Source: an uncultured Collinsella sp.
Lineage (GTDB): Bacteria; Actinomycetota; Coriobacteriia; Coriobacteriales; Coriobacteriaceae
Assembly: GCA_905208975.1 (NCBI GenBank)
Contig: CAJLRE010000007.1
Span: forward strand, 1-53,217
Length of the DNA stretch: 53,217 nt
Direction: 5' to 3'
Positions 25,492-34,190 of this stretch are shown piece by piece; position 1 is the stretch's first letter, and every line of letters starts with the position of its first letter. The notes under the pieces are model-generated. The model did no database searches. It saw only the letters and a list, made by a program, of their open reading frames with translations, and was not told the origin of the DNA. A program made the position numbers and the translations under genes.

Positions 25492-26322
25492 ATGGCAATG
25501 GAAGATCTGGCGTTTATCAAGGGCTTCTGCCGCTTGTGCGATGACGGCTTTAAGCAGGGCTGGCATGAGCGCAACGGCGGCAACCTCACTTACCGTATGA
25601 CCGACAAGGAGGTCGCCGAGGCCAAGCCGTTCTTTGAGGAGCCTCGCGAGTGGGTCAAGATGGGCGTGCGCGGTGAGAATCTTGCTGGCCAGTACTTTGT
25701 GAGCACCGGCTCGGGTAAGTACATGCGCAATGTTCTCGAGAGTCCGCATGCCAACATCGGCATCGTCGAGATCAACGAGACCGGTGACGCCTTCCGCATT
25801 GTGTGGGGCCTTGCCAACGGCGCCCGTCCGACCAGCGAGTTCGAGAGCCACTACATGAACCACTGTGTCGCCGCCGCCCGTACCGATGGCGCCGACCGCG
25901 TGATTTACCATGCCCACACCCCCGGCATCATCGAGATGTCCTTTGTGGTGCCGCTGGAGGACCGTGCCTTCACCCGCATCCTGTGGCAGATGATGACCGA
26001 GTGCGTCGTCGTCTTCCCGACCGGCGTGGGCGTGGTGCCCTGGATGGTCCCGGGTGGCCCGGCCATCGCCGAGGCGAGCTCCGAGCTCATGAAGACCTAC
26101 GACACCATCGTCTGGGCCCACCACGGTCTGTTTGCCGCCGGCCCTGACTTCGATACGACCTTTGGCCTGGCGCACACCGTCGAGAAGGCCGCCGAGATTT
26201 ACCTGGCCGCACGTGCTGCCAACGGTGGTTCGGATGACTTCCTCAACAAGATTTGCGACGAGGGCCTCAAGAACACCTGCCGCGACTTTGGTATCAAGAT
26301 CAACGAAGCATTTGTTGACTAG
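25492..26322 (+). CDS. rhaD: Rhamnulose-1-phosphate aldolase
   Basis: A 276-residue class II (zinc) aldolase that splits L-rhamnulose-1-phosphate into dihydroxyacetone phosphate and L-lactaldehyde in the cytoplasm. Family features are GWHERNGGNLTYRM near the N-terminus, the phosphate-binding STGSGKYMRN, the zinc-ligand motif YHAHTPG, and a further His in WAHHGLFAAG. GGAGAGGAGAC precedes the ATG. It is the middle gene of the rhamnose operon, 199 bases after rhaB and 20 before the isomerase gene. Confidence 0.94.
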   Translation: MAMEDLAFIKGFCRLCDDGFKQGWHERNGGNLTYRMTDKEVAEAKPFFEEPREWVKMGVRGENLAGQYFVSTGSGKYMRNVLESPHANIGIVEINETGDAFRIVWGLANGARPTSEFESHYMNHCVAAARTDGADRVIYHAHTPGIIEMSFVVPLEDRAFTRILWQMMTECVVVFPTGVGVVPWMVPGGPAIAEASSELMKTYDTIVWAHHGLFAAGPDFDTTFGLAHTVEKAAEIYLAARAANGGSDDFLNKICDEGLKNTCRDFGIKINEAFVD

Positions 26323-26342
26323 CGCAAGAAAGGTGGATATAG

Positions 26343-27770
26343 ATGCTCGTTAACACCAAGGCCAAGGTTGGCGTCTTTTCTATCACCCTCGGTGCCTATC
26401 TTCCGCAGTTTCCGCAGCTCGTTCCCAACTTCGAGCAGCAGTACGAGGACTTTAAGGCCACGCTGCCCACGACAGTCGAGCTTGTTGACGGCGGCATGGT
26501 GACCACCAAGGAGCAGGCCCAGGTCGCTGGCGACAAGTTCCGCGCCGAGGACGTCGACCTGGTCATCCTGCAGATGCTCACCTATGCCACGAGCTACAAC
26601 GTGTTGCCGGTCGTGCGCGACCTGGATGTGCCCGTCGTCGTGGTCAATGTGCAGAAGAAGGCCCAGCCCGACTACGCTAACACCGACATCCCCACGTGGC
26701 TGGGCGACCTGTACGCCTGCGGCGCCCCCGGCGAGGTCGTGGCCGACCTTAACCGTGCCGGCAAGCGTCATGCTGTTGTGACCGGCGTTGTCGAGGGCGG
26801 CGACCCGGCTGTGGCCGAGCAGCTCGAGCAGTGGTGCCGCGCCGCCCAGGTGCGTCGTCGCCTGCGTCGCACCAACATCGCCCAGATCGGCCGTCCGTAC
26901 CCGGGCATGATGGACCTCTACATCGACGAAACCAACCTCTACAACCGTCTGGGTCTCTACACCAAGCAGTTTGACTGGGAGAAGATGTGGGCCATCGCCG
27001 ACAACATCGATGACCAGGCCGCCGTGGACGCCAAGGCTGCCGAGATTCTCGACACCTTCGACGTCGAGGGCGGCGCCAAGGTGAGCGACGAGCCCATCCA
27101 GGAGATGGCCAAGTACGTCGTTGCCTTTGAGCAGTGGGTCAAGGACGAGGAGATCGGTCTGGTCGCCAGCCACTACGATGGCTATGCCAAGGGTCAGGCC
27201 GGCGTGCTCGACTCCATGCTCATTCCGGCGTTCTCCATGCTCATCAAGCAGGGCACGAGCTGCGCGGTCGAGGGCGATATGAAGGTCGCCATCGCCATGA
27301 GCATCCTTAAGACCATCTCTGGCACCGGCCAGCTTTCCGAGATGTACTCCATCGACTTCCCCGAGGACATCGTCATCATCGGCCACTCCGGCTCTGGCGA
27401 TGCCGACATCTCGACCGCCAAGAAGCCGACGCTCAAGGTCGTCCCCGTGTTCCACGGCAAGACCGGCGGCGGCTACCTCACCCAGTTCTATCCCGGCCAC
27501 GGCACCATCACCTTCCTGGGCATCACGCAGGACGGCGACGGCAACTTCAAGTTTGTGGTTGCCGAGGGCGAGAACGTCGACGGCCCGATCTTTACCTTCG
27601 GTGACACCAACATGCGTATGAAGTTCTCGATCGGCGCCCGTGAGTTCATGGATCGCTGGAACGAGACGGGCCCGACTCACCACATGGCCGCCTGCCTGGG
27701 CAGCCAGACCGACACGATTCTTAAGGTCGCCAAGATTTTGAATGTGCCCGTCGAGATCGTCTGCCGCTAG
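26343..27770 (+). CDS. FucI/AraA-fold sugar isomerase, probable L-rhamnose isomerase
   Basis: A 475-residue protein of the L-fucose/L-arabinose isomerase superfamily. Early segments MVTTKEQAQVAG and DVDLVILQMLTYATSYN match the cofactor-free N-terminal Rossmann-like domain. The acidic residue and histidine of VEGDMK and GHSGSGDAD are candidate metal or substrate contacts, followed by VPVFHGKTGGGYLTQFYPG and PTHHMAACLGS. It is not like the classical RhaA TIM-barrel isomerase. Its place in an operon with rhaB and rhaD, and the lack of another isomerase gene, suggest that it converts L-rhamnose to L-rhamnulose (inference). AGAAAGGTGG precedes the ATG. Confidence 0.85.
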   Translation: MLVNTKAKVGVFSITLGAYLPQFPQLVPNFEQQYEDFKATLPTTVELVDGGMVTTKEQAQVAGDKFRAEDVDLVILQMLTYATSYNVLPVVRDLDVPVVVVNVQKKAQPDYANTDIPTWLGDLYACGAPGEVVADLNRAGKRHAVVTGVVEGGDPAVAEQLEQWCRAAQVRRRLRRTNIAQIGRPYPGMMDLYIDETNLYNRLGLYTKQFDWEKMWAIADNIDDQAAVDAKAAEILDTFDVEGGAKVSDEPIQEMAKYVVAFEQWVKDEEIGLVASHYDGYAKGQAGVLDSMLIPAFSMLIKQGTSCAVEGDMKVAIAMSILKTISGTGQLSEMYSIDFPEDIVIIGHSGSGDADISTAKKPTLKVVPVFHGKTGGGYLTQFYPGHGTITFLGITQDGDGNFKFVVAEGENVDGPIFTFGDTNMRMKFSIGAREFMDRWNETGPTHHMAACLGSQTDTILKVAKILNVPVEIVCR

Positions 27771-27786
27771 ATTAATAGCCACAGCT

Positions 27787-27824
27787 GGGTGGACCTCCCG
27801 CCTGTTTTGATGCGGGAGGTCCAC
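27787..27824 (+). terminator. Terminator of the rhamnose operon
   Basis: GTGGACCTCCCGC pairs with GCGGGAGGTCCAC around CTGTTTTGAT, 17 bases after the stop codon. The T tract is short. Confidence 0.75.
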
Positions 27825-27855
27825 TTGCGCACAGCAGCCTTAGCTGCCCAGCCAA

Positions 27856-27926
27856 CAAAAATGGCCATTTTTGTCGTTAAGTAGGCCCAAAATGGCCTCT
27901 TATCAACAGAAATGGCCATTTTTTTT
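27856..27926. repeat. Cluster of AAATGGCCATTT palindromes
   Basis: AAAAATGGCCATTTTT (27858-27873), a half copy AAAATGGCC (27889-27897) and AAATGGCCATTTTTTTT (27910-27926) lie in a 70-base stretch before the second PTS operon. Their role is unknown. Confidence 0.6.
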
Positions 27927-27988
27927 GAAGGGGAACGACGGGTTTCAACCGTTTGCCGCGTAAAAGCCACCGTTTGCCGGTACGTCAT

Positions 27989-28017
27989 TTGAAACGTTTC
28001 ATCGCAATGGCTATAGT
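27989..28017 (+). promoter_or_regulatory. Promoter with overlapping LacI operator for the rhamnosidase operon
   Basis: TTGAAA (27989-27994) and TATAGT (28012-28017) are separated by exactly 17 bases. The perfect palindrome TGAAACGTTTCA (27990-28001) covers the -35 box, as expected for repression by a LacI protein. Confidence 0.8.
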
Positions 28018-28057
28018 GTAGCCAGAAAGAAAAGCTGCGCCGGAGACAAGGTGTCAG

Positions 28058-28127
28058 TGGGATTGTTATTCCATTTGGAAGCATGACCGGGTCAGAGGCT
28101 CTAGGAGTCCTCTGGCTCGGTCTTTTT
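28058..28127 (+). promoter_or_regulatory. RAT antiterminator site overlapping a terminator
   Basis: The first half GGGATTGTTATTCC and second half GGAAGCATGACC (28058-28087) match the LicT/BglG RAT consensus. The final ACC begins the terminator arm ACCGGGTCAGAGG, which pairs with CCTCTGGCTCGGT and is followed by CTTTTTT (to 28127). Antiterminator binding would prevent the terminator from forming. Confidence 0.85.
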
Positions 28128-28204
28128 TGTGCAGCTATTCTTGAGGTCGATGCAGTGCACGGCAGCGGCCCTATGGATTGGGACCTAAGGAGAGGCGGTT
28201 TGCG

Positions 28205-29881
28205 ATGGATGTTCTCGAGACCATCAAAGCCCTGGTCGGCGGCGACACGAACGTGAGCTCGGTGATCGAGCTTGACGGCGGCGTGCAGATCAGGGTCAAA
28301 GACGCAAGCGCCGTGAAGCTCAGCGAGATCTGCGCCCTAGCGGGCGTGGAGAGCGCCAAGCTCACGTCCTCGGTCCTCAAATGTACGTTTATCCACGGAA
28401 AGGGTAAGCACATGGGTCAGTACCATGAACTCGCCGGCGAGATCCTCAAAGGGGTCGGCGGTATCGAAAATATCAAGAACGTGCGCCACTGCATCACGAG
28501 GCTGCGTTTTACGCTCAAAGACGAGAAGATCGCCCAGGACGAGACGATCAGCAACCTTGACGGCGTCATCCAGGTCATGAAGGCCGGCGGCCAGTACCAG
28601 GTCGTTATCGGCGCTGCCGTGGACGATGTCTACGAGGAGCTCGTGAGCGAGTACAAGGTCCCGGGCGTGGGCACGGTCGCTGAGGACGATGCGGCCGAGG
28701 ACGAGGACGAGAAGAGCCGCAACGTCTTTAACATGCTGATGGACACGGTGTCGGGCTGTATGGCGCCTACGCTTATGCCCCTCGCTGCCGCAGGTATGAT
28801 CAAGGGCCTGCTCGCCCTCTGCATTGCCATGGGCTGGCTCACCGCCGATAGCGGTGCCTACATGATCTGGTACTCCATTGCCGACGGCTTCTTCTACTTC
28901 CTGCCCATCATCTTGGGCTACACTGCGGCCAAGAAGTTCGGCTGCAACGAGTTTCTGGGCATGGCGCTCGGCGCGGCGCTCGTGTATCCGGCCATGGTCA
29001 ACCTGAGCTCCACGGCCGAGGTCGCAGGCACCATCCTCGAGGGCACCGCCTTCCAGATGAGCTACTACAACACCTTCTTCGGCATTCCCGTCATCTTCCC
29101 GGCGGCCGGCTACACTTCGAGCGTTATCCCCATCCTTATCGCCGTGTGGGCCGCCTCTAAGCTCGAGGGCGCGCTCAACAAGGCCGTCCCGCAGCTCATC
29201 CGCTCCATGGCCGTGCCGTTCCTCTGCTTTGCCATCATGGCTCCCGCGACCTACCTTGTGATCGGCCCCGTGGCCTCCATGATTTCGGGCGTCCTCACCC
29301 TCATCACCGAGACCCTCATCAACATCCCCGTCGTGGGCGGCGCTGTGGTCGGTCTCGTCGTGGGTGGTGCGTTCTCCACGCTCGTTATGTTCGGTCTGCA
29401 CTGGGCCATCATCCCCATCATGCTCAACAACATCGCTATGCTCGGTTACGACCCGCTCATGGCAGCCGGTTCCATCGGCGGCTTCGTGGGCGTCTCCCAG
29501 GGCCTGGCCGTGATCCTGCGCACCAAGAGCGACAAGACCCGCAACGTTGCCATCCCGGCCACCATCTCGCAGTTCTTTGGCGTAGGCGAGCCGCTGCTCT
29601 ACGGTATCCAGCTCCCCAGCAAGTTCCTCTTTATTCAGAACATCGTCTTCAGCGCAGCAGCCGGCCTGGTTATGGGTGCGCTTAACGTCCACGCCTTCAG
29701 CATGGGCAGCGCCGGTCTCTTCGGTATCCCCACCTTTATGGATCCCTCGGGCGCCGACACGAGCAATATCGTGTTCTACCTGGGCACCCTTGCCGTGATC
29801 ATGGTCGTTGCCTTTGTCTTTACCATGGCGACCTATCACGACGACGGTAGCTACCTGGGCAAGAAGCGCGCCGACAAATAA
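28205..29881 (+). CDS. PTS EIIBC permease with an extra N-terminal EIIB-like domain
   Basis: A 558-residue PTS permease. A canonical EIIB domain begins near residue 70 with phosphocysteine C96 in VRHCITRLRF, and an EIIC domain of about ten segments follows from about 175, with LGYTAAKKFGCNEFLGMAL and FGVGEPLLYGIQLPSKFL. Before it, residues 1-66 look like a second EIIB fold (DGGVQIRVKDASAVKLSEI) that lacks the Cys. AAGGAGAGG supports the ATG at 28205. An internal ATG at 28412, preceded by GGAAAGGGTAAGCAC, would yield a normal EIIBC. Cotranscription with a rhamnosidase suggests a rhamnose-containing glycoside as substrate (inference). A separate EIIA is needed. Confidence 0.9.
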   Translation: MDVLETIKALVGGDTNVSSVIELDGGVQIRVKDASAVKLSEICALAGVESAKLTSSVLKCTFIHGKGKHMGQYHELAGEILKGVGGIENIKNVRHCITRLRFTLKDEKIAQDETISNLDGVIQVMKAGGQYQVVIGAAVDDVYEELVSEYKVPGVGTVAEDDAAEDEDEKSRNVFNMLMDTVSGCMAPTLMPLAAAGMIKGLLALCIAMGWLTADSGAYMIWYSIADGFFYFLPIILGYTAAKKFGCNEFLGMALGAALVYPAMVNLSSTAEVAGTILEGTAFQMSYYNTFFGIPVIFPAAGYTSSVIPILIAVWAASKLEGALNKAVPQLIRSMAVPFLCFAIMAPATYLVIGPVASMISGVLTLITETLINIPVVGGAVVGLVVGGAFSTLVMFGLHWAIIPIMLNNIAMLGYDPLMAAGSIGGFVGVSQGLAVILRTKSDKTRNVAIPATISQFFGVGEPLLYGIQLPSKFLFIQNIVFSAAAGLVMGALNVHAFSMGSAGLFGIPTFMDPSGADTSNIVFYLGTLAVIMVVAFVFTMATYHDDGSYLGKKRADK

Positions 29882-29906
29882 TCGTCGGTACAGATTACAC
29901 CCCAGC

Positions 29907-29948
29907 CAGAATGGCGGTTCCACGTGGCGGGCCGCCATTCTGTTTATC
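29907..29948 (+). terminator. Intercistronic terminator-like hairpin between PTS and rhamnosidase genes
   Basis: CAGAATGGCGG pairs with CCGCCATTCTG around a 14-base loop and is followed by TTTATC. It may reduce transcription into the rhamnosidase gene. Confidence 0.65.
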
Positions 29949-29963
29949 TCTTGAGAGGTCAGG

Positions 29964-32243
29964 ATGGAGCATACGTTATTGGACGGGGCGCGCTGGATCG
30001 CAGGCGCGCCGTTTTGCTACGAGCCCGAGTCGGCTTTTTTTGGCGAAACATATCGAAACCATGTGGTCATGGGGTCGTTTGAGCTTGAAAGCGTGCCCGC
30101 ACGGGCCGAGCTCGAGCTGGCGGTGCTGGGCTATGCGCGCGTGCGCATCAACGGTAAGCGCGCGGATGGCTCCGAGCTTCTCGGATGGTGGACCAACTTT
30201 ACCAAAAAGGTCTATGCGCACAAGGTCGACGTGGCGGGCCTTTTGCATGAGGGTGAAAACGAGATCCAGATCGAGCTCGGCAACGGATTTTTTAACCCCT
30301 CGCCCTTACGCCTGTTTGGCAAGTACAACCTGCGCGAGCGCCTGACCGAGGTCGGCACGCCCCGCGTGGCCGCACGGCTCGTCGACGGCGAGGGCAAGGT
30401 GCTCGTTGCCACCGATGCCTCGTGGAGTGTGCGCGAGGGCGACCTCCTGTTCAATAACGTGTATCTGGGCGAGGTGTTTGACCTGCGCGGGGGTGCTCCC
30501 GCGGCAGGCCCGTGCCCTGTGACGGTATATGACGATACTCGCTCGGTCGAGCTCACGCCGGTCGCCCCGTGCGTGCGCGCGGGAAGCATTGCGCCCGTGC
30601 GGATCTTTGAGCACGAGGGGGCGACGGTTGTCGACTTTGGCGAGGTCGTCGCCGGATTTTTGCGTATGCGCGTGGCGGCTCACGCGGGTGCGCGCATCGA
30701 GCTTCTCTATTCCGAGACCTGGCGCGATGGCGGCCCTTATACAGGGACGGCGGTTGCGGGCTATGCCGGCATGGAGACTCCGCGCGGCGTGTGTCCCGGC
30801 GGTCCCGACGCTCCCGAGCCGGCCGAGCAGCACGACTCGGTGCTCTGCCACGAGGGCGTCAACGAGTTTGAGAACCGCTTCTGCTGGCATTCGTTCCGAT
30901 ACGTGAGCGTGACGGGCGCGTCTGCTGCCGACATCGTCGAGGCGGTGGCGACCTATGTGCATACGGACCTTGCGCAGGTGGGTAAGCTTGAGCTGGGCTG
31001 CGAGCGCTTTGAGCGGCTGCACGAGGCTGCGATCCGCACCAAGCTCAACAACAACCACGGCCTGTTTGAGGACTGCGCGCGCGAGCGCTTTGGCTACGGC
31101 GGCGATATGGTGGCCCTCGCCGCGTCCCAGACGTTCTCGTTTAACGTCGCGGGCCTCATCGACAAGACGCTTGCGGATTTTGCACGCGATCAGACGGAGC
31201 GAGGCGGCCTTCCCGAGACGGCGCCGTTCATGGGTATCGGCTCCAACGGGCCCGCCTATGGCGAGGGGCCGCTTATATGGCAGATCGCCTACCCGTATCT
31301 GGCGCTTGTTGCAGATCGTGTCTGCGGGCGACGCGACCTGCTCGAGCGGGAGTGGGCGGGCATCGAGCGCTTTGGCGACTACCTGCTCGGCTTTGATGCG
31401 GCAGAGCTCGCTCCGCACTGCCTGGGCGACCACGGCAGCCTGATTGCGCAGGGCTTCTCGAGCGGCAGCCCCGACAAGGAGTTTGTGGGCTGGTGCGCAA
31501 TCCTTTGGGCGCTCGGCCTTGTGTGCGAGGCGGGGGAGCGCTTAGGCTGCGATGTCGAGCGCTTTGCTGCGGCCGCCGCAGAGCTGCGGCCCCGGATCAT
31601 CGATCGCTTTAAGCACGAGAACGGATCGTTTGGCGACGGGACCCAGACGTCTTGGGCGTTTGCCGCGGAGCTCGGCCTGGGCGACCAGTCGGAGCTGGTG
31701 GGCGCACTGGTGCGTGCGATCAAGGCCGAAGGTGGCGTGCTCACCACGGGCATCTTCGGTACCTCGTTTGCCTTTAGGCTGCTTGCGGAGTATGGCTACA
31801 GCGAGCTTCTTGAGCGCTGGCTGCTGCGCGAGGAGAACCCGAGCCTACTCGGAATGCTCGCCGACGGCAACGGGGCGCTTATCGAGATGTTCGACGATCC
31901 TCTGGCCTCGTGCGACCATGCCATGTTCTCGAGCTACGACCAGTGGTTCTACGAGGGTCTGGGTGGCCTTTTAGTTGCGCGCGACGCGCAGGGCTGCGAC
32001 AAGCTCACGGTCAAGCCCTACCTTTCGCACGCCACGGACAGTTTTGCCTGTACGTGGAAGACCTGCAAGGGCGCGGCACGCGTGGAGTGGAAGCGCGCGG
32101 ACGGCGCGGTCACGGTTGCCGTCGAGGTGCCCGAGGGCGTCGAGACGGCCATCGAGTCCCCCTGGGGCTCGGAGGTCCTCTCGTCAAAGACAGAGGGCAC
32201 GCGTACCGTCATGGTCGTTTCTGAAGAGAAAGGGGGCTGCTAG
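29964..32243 (+). CDS. GH78 family alpha-L-rhamnosidase
   Basis: A 759-residue glycoside hydrolase that releases terminal alpha-L-rhamnose. No signal peptide is present, so it acts in the cytoplasm on imported glycosides. The N-terminal beta-sandwich (about 1-330) includes RVRINGKRADGSELL and SFRYVSV. The (alpha/alpha)6 barrel follows, with EDCARERFGYGGD as the counterpart of the GH78 catalytic stretch DCPxRxERxGWTGD, then ETAPFMGIG. The C-terminal beta-domain contains YEGLGGLLVARD. GAGAGGTCAGG precedes the ATG. The next gene starts at the base after its stop. Rhamnose released here could feed the operon at 23808-27770. Confidence 0.92.
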   Translation: MEHTLLDGARWIAGAPFCYEPESAFFGETYRNHVVMGSFELESVPARAELELAVLGYARVRINGKRADGSELLGWWTNFTKKVYAHKVDVAGLLHEGENEIQIELGNGFFNPSPLRLFGKYNLRERLTEVGTPRVAARLVDGEGKVLVATDASWSVREGDLLFNNVYLGEVFDLRGGAPAAGPCPVTVYDDTRSVELTPVAPCVRAGSIAPVRIFEHEGATVVDFGEVVAGFLRMRVAAHAGARIELLYSETWRDGGPYTGTAVAGYAGMETPRGVCPGGPDAPEPAEQHDSVLCHEGVNEFENRFCWHSFRYVSVTGASAADIVEAVATYVHTDLAQVGKLELGCERFERLHEAAIRTKLNNNHGLFEDCARERFGYGGDMVALAASQTFSFNVAGLIDKTLADFARDQTERGGLPETAPFMGIGSNGPAYGEGPLIWQIAYPYLALVADRVCGRRDLLEREWAGIERFGDYLLGFDAAELAPHCLGDHGSLIAQGFSSGSPDKEFVGWCAILWALGLVCEAGERLGCDVERFAAAAAELRPRIIDRFKHENGSFGDGTQTSWAFAAELGLGDQSELVGALVRAIKAEGGVLTTGIFGTSFAFRLLAEYGYSELLERWLLREENPSLLGMLADGNGALIEMFDDPLASCDHAMFSSYDQWFYEGLGGLLVARDAQGCDKLTVKPYLSHATDSFACTWKTCKGAARVEWKRADGAVTVAVEVPEGVETAIESPWGSEVLSSKTEGTRTVMVVSEEKGGC

Positions 32244-34145
32244 ATGAGCTACCCACATCTGTTTTCTCCCATTAAGCTGGGCGACACGCTTGTGCAGAAC
32301 CGTATCGTCGCAAACCCCATGAGCGAGCATTACGAGGATCGCTGCCGCGGTGGCGCCGGTGTCGTGATCTGCGGGCACACCATTGTGGAGCCCGGGCGCT
32401 CGTCGTGGATGAGCGCCGATGAGCCGTATGCATTCTCCAAGTACGAGCGCGAGTCCACGGTGGCCCGCGCCCGCATGGCGCGCGCGGGTGGTGCGGCGGC
32501 AAGTATCGAGCTTGCGCATGCGGGTCAGTATGCGCGCACCGTGGACTACGCCATGGGACCAGACGGCTTTGTGCGCGCCGATGGCATCGAGGTGCGCGCC
32601 ATGACGCCCGCCATGATGGAGCATACGGCCGCATGTTGGGTGCAGGCGTGCGTTGATGCGCGCCGCGCGGGCTTTGACATGGTGTTTTTGCACTTTGGGC
32701 ACGGCTGGCTCATGGGGCAGTTTTTAAGCCCGCTGTTCAACCACCGCACGGATGGGTACGGCGGCTCCATCGAAAATCGCATGCGCTTTCCCTTGCAGGT
32801 GCTGAGCGCCTGCCGCGAGGCCGTGGGGCCGCGCTTCGCCATGGAGATGCGCATCTCGGCTGACGAGTGGATGCCGGGCGGCATAGAGCTTGACGACGTC
32901 ATCGCGTTTTGCCGCGAGGCCCAGCGCTACGTGACAAGCATTCAGGTCTCCTGCGGGCTCGATATCGAGCACGAGGCCAACGTGCACACTTCGGCAACTA
33001 ACCTCGACCCGCATCTGCTCAACCTGGAGCTCGCCCGTGCCGTCAAGGCGGCAGTTGATGTCCCCGTGACGCTCGTGGGCTCCGTCGAGACGCCCGAGGA
33101 GGCGGAGCGCGCCATCGCCGAGGGCGCCTGCGACATGGTGGCGCTCGCGCGCGCCCTGGCCGCCGACCCCCTGTGGCCCGCCAAGGCACGCGACGACCGT
33201 GCCGAGGATATCGTGCCGTGCCTGCGCTGTCTGCAGTGCTACCACATTTCGACGGACCGCTGGAACGTGGGCTGCAGCGTGAACCCGCGCTTTGCCAACG
33301 AGGATTTTGTTCCGCGCACGGTGGAGCCCGCGGAGGTTTCGAAGCGCGTACTCGTGGTGGGTGCCGGCCCTGCCGGCTGCATGGCGGCGATCACAGCCTG
33401 CGCGCGCGGTCACAAGGTGGTGCTCGCGGAGCGCGCCGATCGCGTGGGCGGCAATGTGAGGCTTATCGCCCAGGAATCCCACAAGGAGGATATCGCTCGC
33501 TACTTGCACTATCTCGAGCACAAGATTGCCGGGCTCGAGCGCGCGGGTGAGCTTGACGTGCGCTTTGGGTGCGAGGTGGACCGTGTCTTTGTGGAGGAGA
33601 TGGCGCCCGATGCGCTCATCGTCGCCGTGGGCGCCGAGTCGTTTGTGCCTTCCGTTCCGGGTGTCGATGCGCCCGTCGTTATGGGGTTTGCCCAGGCTAT
33701 CGAGCATGTGGAGGACCTCGGCTCGCGCGTGGTGGTCGTCGGCGGCGGCACGATCGGTGCCGAGCTGGCGCTCGAGCTTGCCGAGCAAGGGCACGAGGTC
33801 AAGGTGGTCGAGATGGGGTCTGCGCTCGCGGCGCAGGGCAACTCACTCTTTAGGATTGCGCTCCGCCAGATGTTTGACAGGCAGGGCAAGGCCATCGAGG
33901 TGCTGCTCAACACTTCTTGCACCTCGATCGGCGATGAGGGCGTGTGCGTGAGCGGGCCCGATGGGGCCGAGTGCGTGCTCGCCTGCGACAACGTGGTGAT
34001 CGCTGCGGGCGTGCGGCCGCGCACCGCGCTTGCCGAGGGCCTTGCGGGCGTGGTGCCCCAAACGTATCTTGTGGGTGACTGCCGCCGGGCGCGCGTCATC
34101 AAGGATGCCGTGTTTGAAGGCTACTCTGCGGCGGCATCCATCTAG
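32244..34145 (+). CDS. Fe-S/FMN/FAD NADH:flavin oxidoreductase (2,4-dienoyl-CoA reductase/BaiCD family)
   Basis: A 633-residue old-yellow-enzyme type ene-reductase. The FMN TIM barrel runs from about 1 to 320 and opens with LFSPIKLGDTLVQNRIVANP. A 4Fe-4S motif is formed by C326, C329, C332 and C344. Two Rossmann folds follow: VLVVGAGPAGCMAAI for FAD and VVVVGGGTIGAELALELAEQ for NAD(P)H. Relatives reduce C=C bonds in dienoyl-CoA, bile-acid intermediates, enoates and flavones. Tight coupling to the rhamnosidase (zero-base spacing, AAAGGGGGC ribosome site inside that gene) suggests an unsaturated aglycone as electron acceptor (inference). Confidence 0.9.
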   Translation: MSYPHLFSPIKLGDTLVQNRIVANPMSEHYEDRCRGGAGVVICGHTIVEPGRSSWMSADEPYAFSKYERESTVARARMARAGGAAASIELAHAGQYARTVDYAMGPDGFVRADGIEVRAMTPAMMEHTAACWVQACVDARRAGFDMVFLHFGHGWLMGQFLSPLFNHRTDGYGGSIENRMRFPLQVLSACREAVGPRFAMEMRISADEWMPGGIELDDVIAFCREAQRYVTSIQVSCGLDIEHEANVHTSATNLDPHLLNLELARAVKAAVDVPVTLVGSVETPEEAERAIAEGACDMVALARALAADPLWPAKARDDRAEDIVPCLRCLQCYHISTDRWNVGCSVNPRFANEDFVPRTVEPAEVSKRVLVVGAGPAGCMAAITACARGHKVVLAERADRVGGNVRLIAQESHKEDIARYLHYLEHKIAGLERAGELDVRFGCEVDRVFVEEMAPDALIVAVGAESFVPSVPGVDAPVVMGFAQAIEHVEDLGSRVVVVGGGTIGAELALELAEQGHEVKVVEMGSALAAQGNSLFRIALRQMFDRQGKAIEVLLNTSCTSIGDEGVCVSGPDGAECVLACDNVVIAAGVRPRTALAEGLAGVVPQTYLVGDCRRARVIKDAVFEGYSAAASI

Positions 34146-34190
34146 CACATGTGCTAGGTTGTACAGTGGGTCAGAAAGGAAGGATAGGCG

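Noticed and set aside
23790..29938. Several 300- to 530-codon minus-strand frames opposite the rhamnose and PTS genes
   Set aside because: All are antisense to recognisable proteins, with His/Asp/Gly-rich low-complexity translations; codon bias of the real genes keeps these frames open.
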